Source of the DNA: Xiphydria camelus
Taxonomy: Eukaryota; Arthropoda; Insecta; Hymenoptera; Xiphydriidae
DNA length: 64,000 nt
Assembly: GCA_963678675.1 (NCBI GenBank)
Contig: OY783191.1
Coordinates: 18,975,111 to 19,039,110 of the forward strand
Direction: 5' to 3'
Program-made: the position numbers and the translations under genes
Part shown: piece by piece, positions 22,836-33,662 of the stretch
Numbering within the stretch: the stretch's first letter is position 1
How the letters are laid out: each line of letters starts with the position of its first letter
The notes under the pieces: generated by a model
Database searches by the model: none
Told to the model about the DNA's origin: nothing
The model's input: only the letters and a program-made list of their open reading frames with translations

Positions 22836-25517
22836 TTGGAAAGCTCTATTGATGAATCTTTTTACCTCGATGGGAATTTCAACATGGACGAAGAATGCGA
22901 CCAAGTTTTAGCGGCAATTGAAAATAATATGATTCAATTACAAGATCCAGTAAACATCGATGCAGGAGGCAAAGAAGCTACAAATTCTGAAGCAATTATC
23001 AAAGAAGAATCCATGGATCATGAACAACTGATGGTTAATAGTAATGAAGAGGACATAGCAACATGCACTGAACTAGGGGAAATTGATAAAGAGAATCCCA
23101 AAGAAGGGAAGAAGCGGGCAGTTAGGAAGGATTGTAGGCTGAAAGAAATGAAGAAAGCGCCAAGAAATCAAGGAAAACCTTATGTAAATTCAAACGGTAA
23201 AAACGTGGAAGGAAGAAATAAGTTACCAGCTTGCAGCGAGAAGTGCTTTTTTTAAATGTATTTCTAAAATATCAGAAGATGGTAGAGACTTGATTTTTAA
23301 GAAATTTTGGAATTTGGGCAATTTGCAAGAACAGCGTCATTTCATACTTAACTCTTTACAACAAGTTTCAAGCAAAAGACCTAATGAGCACAAAATTCGG
23401 CAATCTAACAATGAGTATTACTTTCACACAAGTGGAGGAGAAAAAGCACGCATTTGCAAACTATTCTACTTGAACACCTAAGGATTGTCGAATAGATCCG
23501 TAAGGACCGTTTTATCGAAAGGGGAAAACGGTATTTTAGAAATTGATAATCGAGGACGACATCAGAATCATCGAAAAGTTGACAGCAAAATTCGTGAAGC
23601 GATAATTGAGCATATACAAAGTATACCAAGAATCGAGTCCCATTATCTCCGTGCCCAAACAAGTCGAGAGTACATTGAAGGTGGGAAAACCGTCGCTGAT
23701 TTACATCGAGATTATGTTGCAATGTGCAAAGAAAATTCACAACCCTATGGAAATTATGTGATGTATTTTAGAATTTTCAATAACCAATTTAATATTTTAT
23801 TCTTCATACCAAAAAAAGATCAGTGAAGTTTTTGTGAAGAATTCAAAAATGGCAGTGACGAGGAAAAACAAAAAATTCTTGATAAATACGAGCGACATGT
23901 AAGAGAAAAGCAACTGTCAAGGGAAAGAAAAGAAGAAGATATAAAAGAGGCCATTGAAAAGAAAATTATTTTAGGATGTTTTGATTTGGAAGCGGTACTG
24001 CCTACACCAAGTGGCGAAATAAATCAGTTTTATTATAAATCCAGATTGGCAACGTTTAATCTAACAGTTTTTGACATTGGAAACAAAAAGGGTTATTGCT
24101 TTGTGTGGAATGAATGTGATTGTTCCACAGATGTCAATGAAATTAGCACTTGCGTTTATCGTTTTCTGAAAATGGTTGCCGATGAAGAGGGAAAACCGGT
24201 GGTATTATATTGTGACAATTGAAGGGCTCAGGGCAACAAGGGATATAAGCCACATTTTACGCGAAAATAAAATTTCTGCTCTGATGGATTGCTGTAATGC
24301 AAGGCAGAAGCCACAACAAATATTACATACATATTGCAACAAATGGCGCCAGCAGCCGAGAATGCCGTTGTTGTACATTTATTAAGTTGGTACTTATTTT
24401 CACACAAGAAGGTTATAAGCCACACAAAAGACTGAATATTATATATATAATATAAATATAAATATTATATATATTATTAAATATTATAAATACCAAAACT
24501 AGATATTTATTTTTAATGTAAAAAAGTCACGTCACTTGGTTTCTAAATAAATGTTGTTTTTTCAGGTATGTAAATTATTTTTTAAAATTAAAAATTCACT
24601 ATCAAAAGCACTCCCTTGAACTGTTTGTACACACTTAAAACAAAATTAGTCCGACTTATTTTATGATTTCAGGATTTGTGAATGATATATTCAAACCGAA
24701 TAATGAAAATGTGGCTTATATCCCTGGTTGCCCCGAGTCCTTCAATTGTTCGGGACAGAACAACTATAAGTTTATGGTATGCATGTTAATGAATTCTGTT
24801 TTGGAATTGCCAATACCTTCCATCACATTAAATTTCCTTACAGTAGGCCACACTCAGAATGAAGGTGATGTCATGCACTCACTTATAGAGAAACAGAAAA
24901 AAAGGGCTCTAAAATTAAATCCAATATACGTTCCAGCACAATGGGTTGCTGTTATAAAAAATGCAAAAAAGAATGGTAAACCTTTCCATGTTACGGAATT
25001 GGAATACGGTAATTTTTATGATTTTAAGCTACTGCAGCAATAGGTAGGGAATAATTTCCAACGGAATATTGATACAGAAAGGGTAAATTGGCATAACATA
25101 ACAACAATGCATGTTTCAAAAGATGACCCGTTCACGTTTTCGTATAAAACCAGCTACAGCCAAGAACATTTTAAAAAAGTTGTATGTGCTGCGAAGAAAA
25201 CATCAAATACAAAACATTTTCTTTGGAAACAGGCGTATAAAGAACCACTTCAGATTGCCGTTAACAAATACAATGGACTCATCGAACTATGTAATAAAAA
25301 CCAAATATTGAAAAAATATCATCAGTTTTACTTTAATTTGCGTTGCCAAGGATCGACTGAAACTGTAAAAGAAAATAGAAATGCAAAGAAAAGGAGGACA
25401 GAAGAATCTGAAGAGGGGAGGCTAGTAGTTCAGAGGAGAAACTTAAACCAAAGAAAGAAACAAAACGGAAATCTAAGAATTGAAATTTGTTGTGAAAGTA
25501 TTTTATCGAATGTTTGA
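22836..25517 (+). pseudogene. Transposase-like gene, few lesions, split by a MITE
   Basis: A repetitive metazoan family, probably a DDE-type transposase (DUF7869-like; name from memory). Order: acidic N-terminus (no ATG at 22836; the frame opens at TTG), LPACSEKC (about 23230), KFWNLGNLQEQ, ICKLFYLNT, VRTVLSKG, IESHYLRAQTSREY, FNILFFIPKKDQ, FDLEAVLPTPSG, FYYKSRLATFNLTV, YCFVWNE and VVLYCDN, then after the inserted element CSGQNN, NSVLELPIPSITLNFLTVG, HTQNEGDVMHSLIEKQ, and a Lys/Arg-rich tail. Lesions: one-base shift in a T run near 23250, TAA 23479-23481, TGA 23824-23826 at a conserved Cys, TAG 25041-25043, and the insertion at 24222-24748. Otherwise one continuous phase. Confidence 0.75.
24222..24742. 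mobile_element. MITE with 6-bp CAATTG target duplication
   Basis: CAATTG lies at 24216-24221 and 24743-24748. Just inside are ~32-bp inverted ends: AAGGGCTCAGGGCAAC at the left and the inverse of GAAGGACTCGGGGCAACC at the right, both continuing AGGGATATAAGCCAC. The interior is AT-rich with a TA microsatellite near 24440. Insertion created the apparent TGA stop at 24220-24222. Removing one CAATTG plus the element rejoins the host frame exactly at a DNC/GQN motif. Confidence 0.85.
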
Positions 25518-25519
25518 GA

Positions 25520-25950
25520 GTTTATTATTATTTTTAATTTTATTCAGAGTTGTGCTTAAAAGTATTTAATTTAATGTTCATGGGTTAAAATATTTCTTAT
25601 ACTTCAGATACTTGTAACAATTAATATATAATATTGCCAAAATAGCGTTTCATTATTTCAGAAACAATGTCACATTCAATGAAAGTGACCACTGTTATTT
25701 CAGCAAGAACGTCACATCTAATAAAAAGAACTCGAATTGCAGCAAGACGGTTATAAAGTGAGTTATTGTAGGTATATAATATAACACTCTTAAGCGTCAT
25801 CTGATGTAAAATAGTAGTAAATGGCTTTGTCTAGCACTCGGCCCGAACAGCAACAGAAATCTGTTTAAAAGTGACAAATTATCTGTTACTAAAAAATAGC
25901 GAAAACTTCAGCGGCCATTTCCTCGAAGTTTCTGTTTTTACTCTTATGAC
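25520..25950. other. Unassigned AT-rich
   Basis: No gene. Likely the 3' flank of the element upstream. Confidence 0.3.
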
Positions 25951-25954
25951 AGTC

Positions 25955-26253
25955 TTCTCGCAAACATCTCTAAAACTTCAATCCCTTACTCATAATCAGT
26001 TTTCTTCGCCACGGTTTACTAACTTCATTAAATATTCGTGGTACAAGAGTGGATATGTAGACACGAGACCCCTCCTGAATTTGAACATCCTGTAGAATTG
26101 TGTTATGCACAGGACTCGGAACTACGATGCCACATATGTGGCGATGCCGTTATTACGTGTGTTTGGTGTTAGAAACAACTTTGTATGAAACATTTTTTCA
26201 CGGAGTACCATTACTGTCATAATTATGAGCCACAGAAAGTTGAACTTTATTAA
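25955..26253 (+). pseudogene. DDE transposase C-terminal fragment (same family as 30062-31920)
   Basis: It shares LQSLTHNQFSSPRF, FIKYSWYKSGY, then after a frameshift PPEFEHPVELCY, RCHICGDAVITCVWC, a stop, and LCMKHFFTEYHYC, ending at TAA 26251-26253. The CxxC...CxxC...H...HxC pattern is a C-terminal zinc-finger-like module also present at 31800-31917. Catalytic region absent. Confidence 0.7.
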
Positions 26254-26254
26254 A

Positions 26255-26800
26255 TGAAAGAAAAGTGGCACTAAAATACATAGAAGTAATAACCCCCAAC
26301 CTATCTCGTCACTGCCATTGGTAGCCCGCTCAAACATAAAAGTTAGAAATTTGAAAAATTGTAGGAGGGAAATATATTTTATAATACATGGTTGAATTTG
26401 TAATAAAATTTCCTACATTTTTGTCCATATGACCAAATCGATATTTCGAAAAATTAGATCAAAAAAAATTTTTTTTTATATAATGCGTTTATCCAAAATC
26501 TGTTTAGGGCATTTTATTACACTGAAAAAACCAAATAAAACGTACATTTAAATTGTTCATCTATCTCGCTTCGTTTCGGAGATAGCTCGAAGGGGGTGAA
26601 AGTTCAGGGGTCCATTTGAACCCCTTAAACTAAAATTGGGCAGCTATAAAAAATAGGAGTCTCTTATTTTTCGATAAACTTTAAATTTACGGAGTTTCAT
26701 CAAGATCGGAAGCGGCGGCCTCGATGACTTTCCTTGTGAGGAAAACCGTCATTGTGGACGAGACGAATTTTTTGAACTCAAGGCCGATTGTAAGGTCGGA
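26255..26800. other. Unassigned, ancient repeat-like
   Basis: Low-complexity AT-rich DNA followed by a block with GGGTCCATTTGAACCCCTT and a CTTTCCTTGTGAGGAAAACC hairpin. No gene recognised. Confidence 0.3.
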
Positions 26801-26805
26801 ATAGA

Positions 26806-28782
26806 ATGAAGGGACCTATTGTAGGGATGCCCGAATTGAAAATGAAGTTTTTTAACTTAGAGTCAAAGTTGGAAGAGTCTCGTGTATCTGATAATGAGAA
26901 ATCAGATGAAGGTCAAATAAAAGTTAGATCTGATGATGAAGATCAGGGTGGGCCGAGTAAAATTGCTAAAGAAAACAATGAGCGTGAAGCAACAACAGGT
27001 GTAGAAAATTGTACAGAAAACTCTTCATCAAGTATAAATAAAACAGATGATATACCGAGGAGAAGTGGTCGCATAAAAGATTTACCCCCTGTTTCATATA
27101 CAGAAAATGATTTTGATGATTATATTTTATGTGTTCAGTCTCTCAAATATAAAATCCCAGTCGTTAGCAGAGATAAAAAGAAAGAGATGATAGAACTCAT
27201 TTTTTGGGAGCAAGCTTTACAGGTTGAAATAGACTCTGCGTGTAAACAAAACTTGAACACTAGTATCAAGGCCGGAAGGGGGGGTAAAATATCGTTGATT
27301 GTAAATGGATATTTACAATAAAAAATGATGAGTTCGGGAATCCAGTAAGATACAAGACTCGTTTGGTTGTGAGAGGGTTTAGTCAAGAATACATAATTGA
27401 TTATAATGAAACCTTCGCTCCTGTCGCGAAAATAGCTAGTTCTCGATTTGTCATAGTCTTTGCAAATGAAAATAATTTGTTAATACATCACTTGGATGTC
27501 AAAATTGCATTTTTAAATGGTAAATTGAAAGAAGATATTTATATGAAAGTACTCGAGGAAATTAATTGTAAAAGAAATCAGGTGTGTAAATTGAATAAAG
27601 CTATATGTATATGGACTAAAACAAGCAGCTCGGCGCTGGTTTGAAGTTTGTGAACAAGCGCTTAAAAGGAAAGGTTTTAAAAATTCTCCAGTAGACAGAG
27701 ATGTATTTATTTATATTCTAGATAGATGGGATGTTTCCAAAAATATCTGTGTAGTGTTATATGTATTATAGATGATCTCGTGATTGTTACTGATAATATA
27801 CGAACAATGAATGAATTCAAAGAGTACCTACCTAATAAATGAATTTTCAATGGTAGATTTAAACGAAATTAAACTTTTCTTGGGAATTAAAATTACTAAA
27901 AAGACAGACAGAATAACATTAGATTAAAGTGCTTATATTAAAACAGTTCTAGAAAAATGTCGAATGAATGAGTGTAATTCAGTAAATACACCTCTTGAGA
28001 GTAAACTCAATTTTGAAACATTAAACTCCGATAATAAGATAATAAACTCACCGTATCGAAACTTGATGGGATGTTTAATGTATATTATGGTTTGCACCAG
28101 GCCAGATTTGAATGCTGCAACTAGTATTTTGAGTAGATTCACTAATAAAAACAACGAAGAGCTATGGAAATGTCTAAAAAGGGTATTGAGGTATTTGCAA
28201 GGCACAATTGATTTAAAATTGACGTACACCCGAAGTACATAATTCGAAGCATATTTTGTGTGGCTATGTTGATTCTGATTGGGGCAGTGACGAAACTGAT
28301 AGAAAAAGTACGACAAGTTATTTATTTAAAATGTACAACAATTGTACAATTTGTTGAAACATCAAAAAGCAGTTATAATTAGCAGCTTCATCAACTGAGG
28401 CTGAGTATATGGCCCTTTATGAAGCAGTTAGAGAAGCATTATGGTTGAGATCATTGGTAAAAAGTAATTAAATAAATGTTGAAGAGGGGCCAATGATAAT
28501 GTATGAAGATAACATGGGTTATATTAGTATTACAAATAAAAAATAAGAAAAAAATTTTTTTAAATAGACCAAATACATAAATAAGTAATCCAACTAACCA
28601 CAAGAAATCTAAACACATTGATATAAAATATCATTTTGTAAGAGAACGAATTGTAGAAGGTCTAATTAAGTTAAAATGTATCCCTACAGGTGAGGAGTTA
28701 GCGGATGCTCTAACAAGGAAACCGCCCCAGGTGTACCTCGCCAATTTCGTTCATTCTGATATATTCTACATCAAAATCTAAG
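26806..28782 (+). pseudogene. Ty1/copia retrotransposon pol relic (RT-RNase H)
   Basis: Order along the plus strand: pre-RT linker with RRSGRIKDLPPVSY, WEQALQVEIDSACK, VVRGFSQEYIIDYNETFAPV, LLIHHLDVKIAFLNGKLKED, VCKLNKAI, after a shift ARRWFEVCEQALKRKGF, a damaged YVDD region near 27760, FLGIKI, NTPLESKL, RNLMGCLMYIMVCTRPDL, LKRVLRYLQGTIDLK, an RNase H part with GYVDSDWG and STEAEYMALYEAVREALW in mixed phases, HIDIKYHFVRERIVE, and IPTGEELADALTRK, ending at 28780-28782. This is the canonical copia order. Integrase and gag are missing upstream. Many stops and shifts; inactive. Confidence 0.85.
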
Positions 28783-29335
28783 AGGTACGTATTTTTATTT
28801 ATATGCGGAAAACCATTTCTAGGTGGTGAAATTAACCATCAAAGTTGACAGCTCCTAGGGGTGATTGGTGGTTTTCACATACTTGCAATTGATCTTTTGA
28901 AATGAAACCAAGTGGATAATAATCTACATAAAAAATGATGAAAAATGCCATTTATTATATTTCGTGGGGGCAATTAATTAAAAAATTATAAGGGTTGAAA
29001 TTCACAAAATTGCTGTAAAAAAACTTGCATATTTTTTTGGAGACCAATGGCAATTAAGAGCAAAAAAAGTAGAAAATACGTTTTGGCTTTTTTCGAAAAA
29101 ATTGAGTTTATTGAGGAAACCTTTCCTATGTTCACATGCGTCAATTACAGAAAAATCTTTTGAATTTTTTCTTATTGTATTTTCACTTATATTTCAAAAT
29201 ATTTTTTATGGGCTTCTTATATCCTGATACGTTCAAAAATACTCATGTTTTAACCATTCACCTTTATTTATTTATTTTCTGTCAACCACCCTCGTCTTCT
29301 TTTTCTTATAGCTTTTGTAGATAGGGGTTTTAAAG
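28783..29335 (+). repeat. Copia 3' non-coding region / LTR part, copy 1
   Basis: It contains CTCCTAGGGGTGATTGGTGG, TTTTCACATACTTGCAA and a long AT-rich part with TTCTTATATCCTGATACGTT. The whole block recurs inverted at 32600-32973 plus 35929-36049. Exact LTR borders are not clear. Confidence 0.65.
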
Positions 29336-29800
29336 TGAATCTTCTGTTCATTTTCCTGTACTTGAACATTTTCCATAATATTTTATGAAATATATTTCAT
29401 GACATCATAATATTTCGTATACAATATTATTAAATAATTGTGCAATTCAATTAAAATTATTCATATATGTAAGATAAATAATATTTCTCCGGGTATTATT
29501 TTTTTCTTTTTTGATGCAACATATTTTTAAATGCAGTGGATAAAACTGTTTATACATGGTTCAATAGAGACTAGGGGCCCCAGATAAGATAATCATGGTA
29601 TGGTGTTATTAAAACTTTGCGGTCAAGTGTCGGCAAATAGCCGCCCATATTTTTTACCGTTGCGGACACTTATCGGCATATAGTTGTCCAAATCTGTTTA
29701 CAGCTGCGAAGACGTATCATGAAGCACAGCTCGCGTACATTTATTTTTCTGAACGATAAGATACGCATGGGTCGGCGACGCTCGCTCGTCGGGCGGCTCC
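29336..29800. other. Flank and upstream region of the DDE transposase gene
   Basis: AT-rich to about 29560, then more GC-balanced. No frame supported. A short GACGCTCGCTCGTCGGGCGG stretch immediately precedes the TATA box. Confidence 0.3.
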
Positions 29801-29812
29801 GTCCGCAAAGGG

Positions 29813-29848
29813 TATAAAAACAATGTGTCAATTTCAACTCTAATCAGT
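29813..29848 (+). promoter_or_regulatory. Core promoter: TATA box and TCAGT initiator
   Basis: TATAAAAA at 29813-29820 lies 33 bp upstream of the A in TCAGT (29844-29848), the arthropod initiator consensus. Spacing is right for a TATA/Inr promoter. The predicted transcript would have a ~215-nt leader before ATG 30062. It probably drove the transposase gene below. Confidence 0.55.
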
Positions 29849-30061
29849 GTTGAAAATTTCGTACTGAAGAAAACCACGGTGACGAGTACACTAGTTATAT
29901 CAAAGTTTTTGTTTTTGAATTATCATACAAATATATTATAAGTATTGCATCAGTAACGAGTATAAAAAAATTAACAACGAAAAATTGAATATTATTTGTC
30001 GGTGAAAGTGAAGGTGAATCCATTAAATGTTGTTCAACTCCTTTTAACAACCTTTCAAACA

Positions 30062-31920
30062 ATGAATATACCTCCATCGCCAATAAATGATGAAAGAACA
30101 ATTTTGTAAAATATTTTATTAAATGCAATGAATGAATATTCTGGTGTAGAAATGATAGAGGAAAATTCTCTATATTTTGGAGAGCCTTATAAAGATTTTG
30201 AAATGGAAATTGTTGAAGATAAGGAATACGCATCAGCCCTTAATGTGCCACAAGTATCTCCTAATGAGTGTACAATTAATGACAAAGAAGATTTATCTTA
30301 TGAGTATAAATTAAGAGCAGTTGAATATTGGCGCAGCGGCAAAAAAAAAGAATTTAAGTCTAGAAAGTGTTAAACGGAAATTTAGAAAAGTGAAATCATT
30401 AACACTATTAAAAAAATGGGCGCATTATTTAAAAACGGGTGGTACGTATAAGGAAAAGATTGCTAGGATTTGTAGTTAAGTATACATTATACAATTTCAA
30501 ATCTGCTATCGATAGTGGTCTGATAGTACATGACTGTAATTTATGCAGGTGGAATTTACAAGCACAGAAAGAAATTGGCGATAAAGACTTCTGTTTTCAA
30601 GCATCTGAAAAATGGACAAGATTGTTTAAAAAACGCCATCGCATAGTATCAAGGAAAATTAATAAATTTATCACAGCAAAAACAATCGAAGATGGTACCG
30701 CGTTAAAAGAAAAATCTGAAACATTCATCCACGACGTAAAACGACGTATTGGAAATTATGAATTGTCAAACATATACAATTCTGATCAAAGTGGATTTCA
30801 ACTAGAAATGCATACGGGCAGAACATTAGCCGAAGAATATGAAAGCAAGTGCAATGTTTAGTACAATCAATTTCATCTACGACCCACAGTTATACCATTC
30901 AACCTACTATAGGTATCAGCCGAAGGGAAGCTTCTTTCTCCGCTTTTTTTTAGTTTTGAAGGAGCCTACTGGCAAATTTGGACCGATCGTAGAGGCAACT
31001 CTTTTTAGGCCAGAAAACGTTTATATAGAAGTATCCAAATCTGGAAAACTTACTGCAGGTGAAAAATTATATTTAATTTTTGTTAGAATTCAAATTGAAT
31101 TCCCGCGTGCCAATATGCCCGTAAGGGGTATTCGCGTGGCGCCGTCTACGGCTACCTACGAAAACTAGTTTAGCACGGCCGATCATATAACGCGGAGATT
31201 CCTTTTTGCTATATTCATAAGCTGTGAACATCTTTTCGAATCCTCTGTTTTAATAAACGCCTCGATCTATAGGTATTTTAACAATTTTGCTATATATTTA
31301 TGCTTTTATTGATTTTCAATTATCAAGTAATTTCAGCAAAAAATACATTTTAAAAAATTTTGATTGTAGAATATTTTAAAATATGGTTGAAAGAGGTATT
31401 TTTTCCAAATACTGGTTTGAAGACCTTATTATTAATTGATTCATGGACTGGACACTGTTCTCAAGCTGTTCAAACCGTTAAGCCACCAAACAAGGAAGTT
31501 GAAGTTATGATAATACCTCAAGGCACTACACGACGTATTCAACCTCTTGATGTCAACGGATTTAAAATATGGACAAATTTTGTCAGAGATTTTTCTAACA
31601 GTGTATTGTTAATGAATTATGATATGAATTTACTTGTGAGAAATAATATTATTAAACTGCAATCGCTCGTTCATAACCAATTTTCATCTCCATGATATGT
31701 AAATCTTTTCAAGTACTCGTGGTTCAAAAGTGGTTACGCAGATTTGAAACCTGATGAATTTGAAAATCCTGTACATTTTGCATTCGGAGAATCCTGCAAA
31801 TCGCACTGCGAAATTCCAGGCTGCGAAAATATTGCCGTAATTCGTTGTTCGTGGTGTAAAAAATCTCTATGCTTCAAACATTTTTTTGATGATTACCATT
31901 ATTGTACCGCATATATGTAA
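30062..31920 (+). pseudogene. DDE_1-type transposase with one intron
   Basis: A pogo-related DDE transposase family with a Cys/His C-terminus. Order: start MNIPPSPIN (nonsense codon 16), acidic N-terminus, YEYKLRAVEYWRSGKKK, after an A-run shift SLESVKRKFRKVKS and LLKKWAHYLKTGGTYKEK, then DNA-binding region SAIDSGLIVHDCNLCRW, FCFQASEKWTRLFKKRHRI, NIYNSDQSGFQLEMHTGRTL (first Asp), THSYTI, VLKEPTGKFGPIVEATLF and SKSGKLTA. A GT-AG intron follows at 31059-31369. Exon 2: EYFKIWLKEVFFPNTG, LLIDSWTGHC (second Asp), PQGTTRRIQPLDV (third Asp), FKYSWFKSGY and the zinc-finger-like end C..C..CSWC...LCFKHFF..YHYC, stop at 31918. Damage: two or three shifts and TGA replacing Arg near 31694. Confidence 0.75.
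31059..31369 (+). other. GT-AG intron of the transposase pseudogene
   Basis: Donor CAG|GTGAAA, acceptor TTGATTGTAG|AA. Joining gives codon G|AA and continues LTA-EYFKIWL in frame, as the family requires. Stops inside the intron show it is not coding. The intron contains an AT-rich 3' half. Confidence 0.65.
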
Positions 31921-32169
31921 TGAATAATCCTCGACACGCATATGGTTAAAAAATGGCAGATTTATAAAATGAATACCGTACATATATAATTAAATATTCT
32001 TATATATTTATATATACCTACCTCCCTAATAAACAAAAATATATTTATATATAGGTATGTATAAACTTTATGAATAGTTTAAAATTTAATCTTGTTGAAA
32101 ATAAAGGATGAAATTCCAATTGCGTTTAACTGTCGATAATATGCGCTGTAATCATTTGTATTTATGCTA

Positions 32170-32563
32170 GGGTAAATCACCCAGTTGTGTTGGACACTTA
32201 AGCATTTTACAAAATTTGAGACCGTGTTGAAAAGATATTTTTCTACCTAGAGAGAGATATGAGTGGTGGCTTCTTTTGATTGAAAATATATTGGTTTTAC
32301 ATTCTAGTAACTTACAATTTTAAGTTGGAAAGAATATAATTTTCAGCAATAAAAAGCTGGGATAAAGTCAAAAAATTTAGTTATTGGACAGTGTTCTTAT
32401 TTCTTGGAAATACTCAATCCAGTAATTGGACAGTCAAGAATCAATAAGCCAGGTACGGTTGTTGATGATATTTATTAAAGTAAAAACTAGGAATCTTGTT
32501 TTTATTTATTTAAATCAGACTGTCCAATAACTGCAAGGTGTCCAACGACTGGGTGGTTTACCC
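32170..32563. mobile_element. MITE with GGGTAAATCACCCAG ends and TA duplication
   Basis: GGGTAAATCACCCAGTTGTG is mirrored (with changes) as GACTGGGTGGTTTACCC. TA flanks at 32168-32169 and 32564-32565. The interior has inverted TTGGACA/TGTCCAA words. 394 bp. Pogo/mariner-type mobilisation is inferred. Confidence 0.75.
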
Positions 32564-32599
32564 TATATATTATGCATATTTAAGACAACTGAAAGTGAA

Positions 32600-32973
32600 T
32601 ACAATTGATTTCAAAAATTTGGAATTCCAAAAACTAAAATACTACTGAAAAATTATATCTATGTAAGCTATAAAAAGAAGACAAAAAAATAATAAATGAT
32701 TGACAAAAAATAAATAAATAAAGGTGAATAATTAAAATATAACGTATCAGGATATAAGAAGCTCATAATAAATATTTCGAAATATAAGTGAAAATACAGT
32801 AAGAAAAAATTCAAGATTTTTCTGTAAATGTGATTTTCTGTAAATTTGGTAAATTTCAACCCTTATAATTTTTTAATAACCCCTTTGAAATGTAATAAAT
32901 TGCATTTTTCATCATTTTTTATGTAGATTATTATCACTTGGTTTCATTTCAAAAGATCAGTTGCAAGTAGGTA
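32600..32973 (-). repeat. Copia 3' region, copy 2 (inverted), distal part
   Basis: The reverse complement matches 28880-29335 closely (AAATGAAACCAAGTG, CTTATATCCTGATACG). It continues at 35929-36049 after the pogo element and at 36786-36895 after a palindrome. An internal segment of copy 1 (about 29010-29140) is absent here. Confidence 0.75.
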
Positions 32974-33480
32974 CCGTAAAGTGGGGTTATTCTGCTCCAT
33001 AGGGGGATACTTTGCGCCACTTGCAAGAAAAGTTTATAAGTTTTATTGACAGAGACACGCAGTAAATAATTGACGATCGCACCGCTGTATTAGAAGTTGC
33101 ATATATAGACATTGATTAGACCTTGAGTGGATGCGTTCCAGTCATTCTAAAGTGTTGTGGTTGCACAGTAAATATTATAGAGAAAAACTTGAGTATAAGT
33201 GCGTCGTAAAAATCTTGTCGAATAGTGTTCGCCTTCAGTCATAAAACAGGTAAATATGTATATATAGTGTCTTTGATATAGTATTTTGTAGTTACCATAT
33301 GTAGTTTGTTTGAAACATAACCTGTAAACATGTGACAGAAAAGAATTCTTTAACGGGTAAAATCTTGTAAATATGGGGATACTTTGCTCCACCTGACTAC
33401 TGGCGCAAAGTAGCCCCATACTTATTTGTAAAAACTTGCGTTGCATGGTTTTTCAGTTAATAGCGCAAAGTATCTCGTAA

Positions 33481-33620
33481 CGTATGTCTGACAGCAAGCG
33501 CAACAAGACTTCGACAGTTTTTACCGACGGTGGTCGAAAATTGCATTGGATCTAATGCAAGATTCGACCACCGTCGGTAAAAACTGCCGAAGTCTTGTTG
33601 CGCATGCCGTCAGACATACG
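33481..33620. repeat. Hairpin upstream of the Tigger transposase
   Basis: ACAAGACTTCGACAGTTTTT (left) and AAAACTGCCGAAGTCTTGTT (right) form ~60-bp arms around TTGCATTGGATCTAATGCAA, itself a hairpin. It lies in the 5' leader. The upstream in-frame ATG at 33546 falls within it. Confidence 0.8.
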
Positions 33621-33662
33621 GTAGGTATAGTTATATTTTTTAATTATTTTTTTATTTTAGAA

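Noticed and set aside
24176..24425. Frames at 24176-24385 (+) and 24228-24425 (-)
   Set aside because: They lie mainly within the CAATTG-flanked MITE, crossing its border. They do not continue the host protein.
33546..33662. Upstream in-frame start extending the Tigger transposase to 636 residues
   Set aside because: The extra 39 residues are encoded by a hairpin and a T-rich tract resembling a splice acceptor. The family starts at MPRQYKRK-type sequence.
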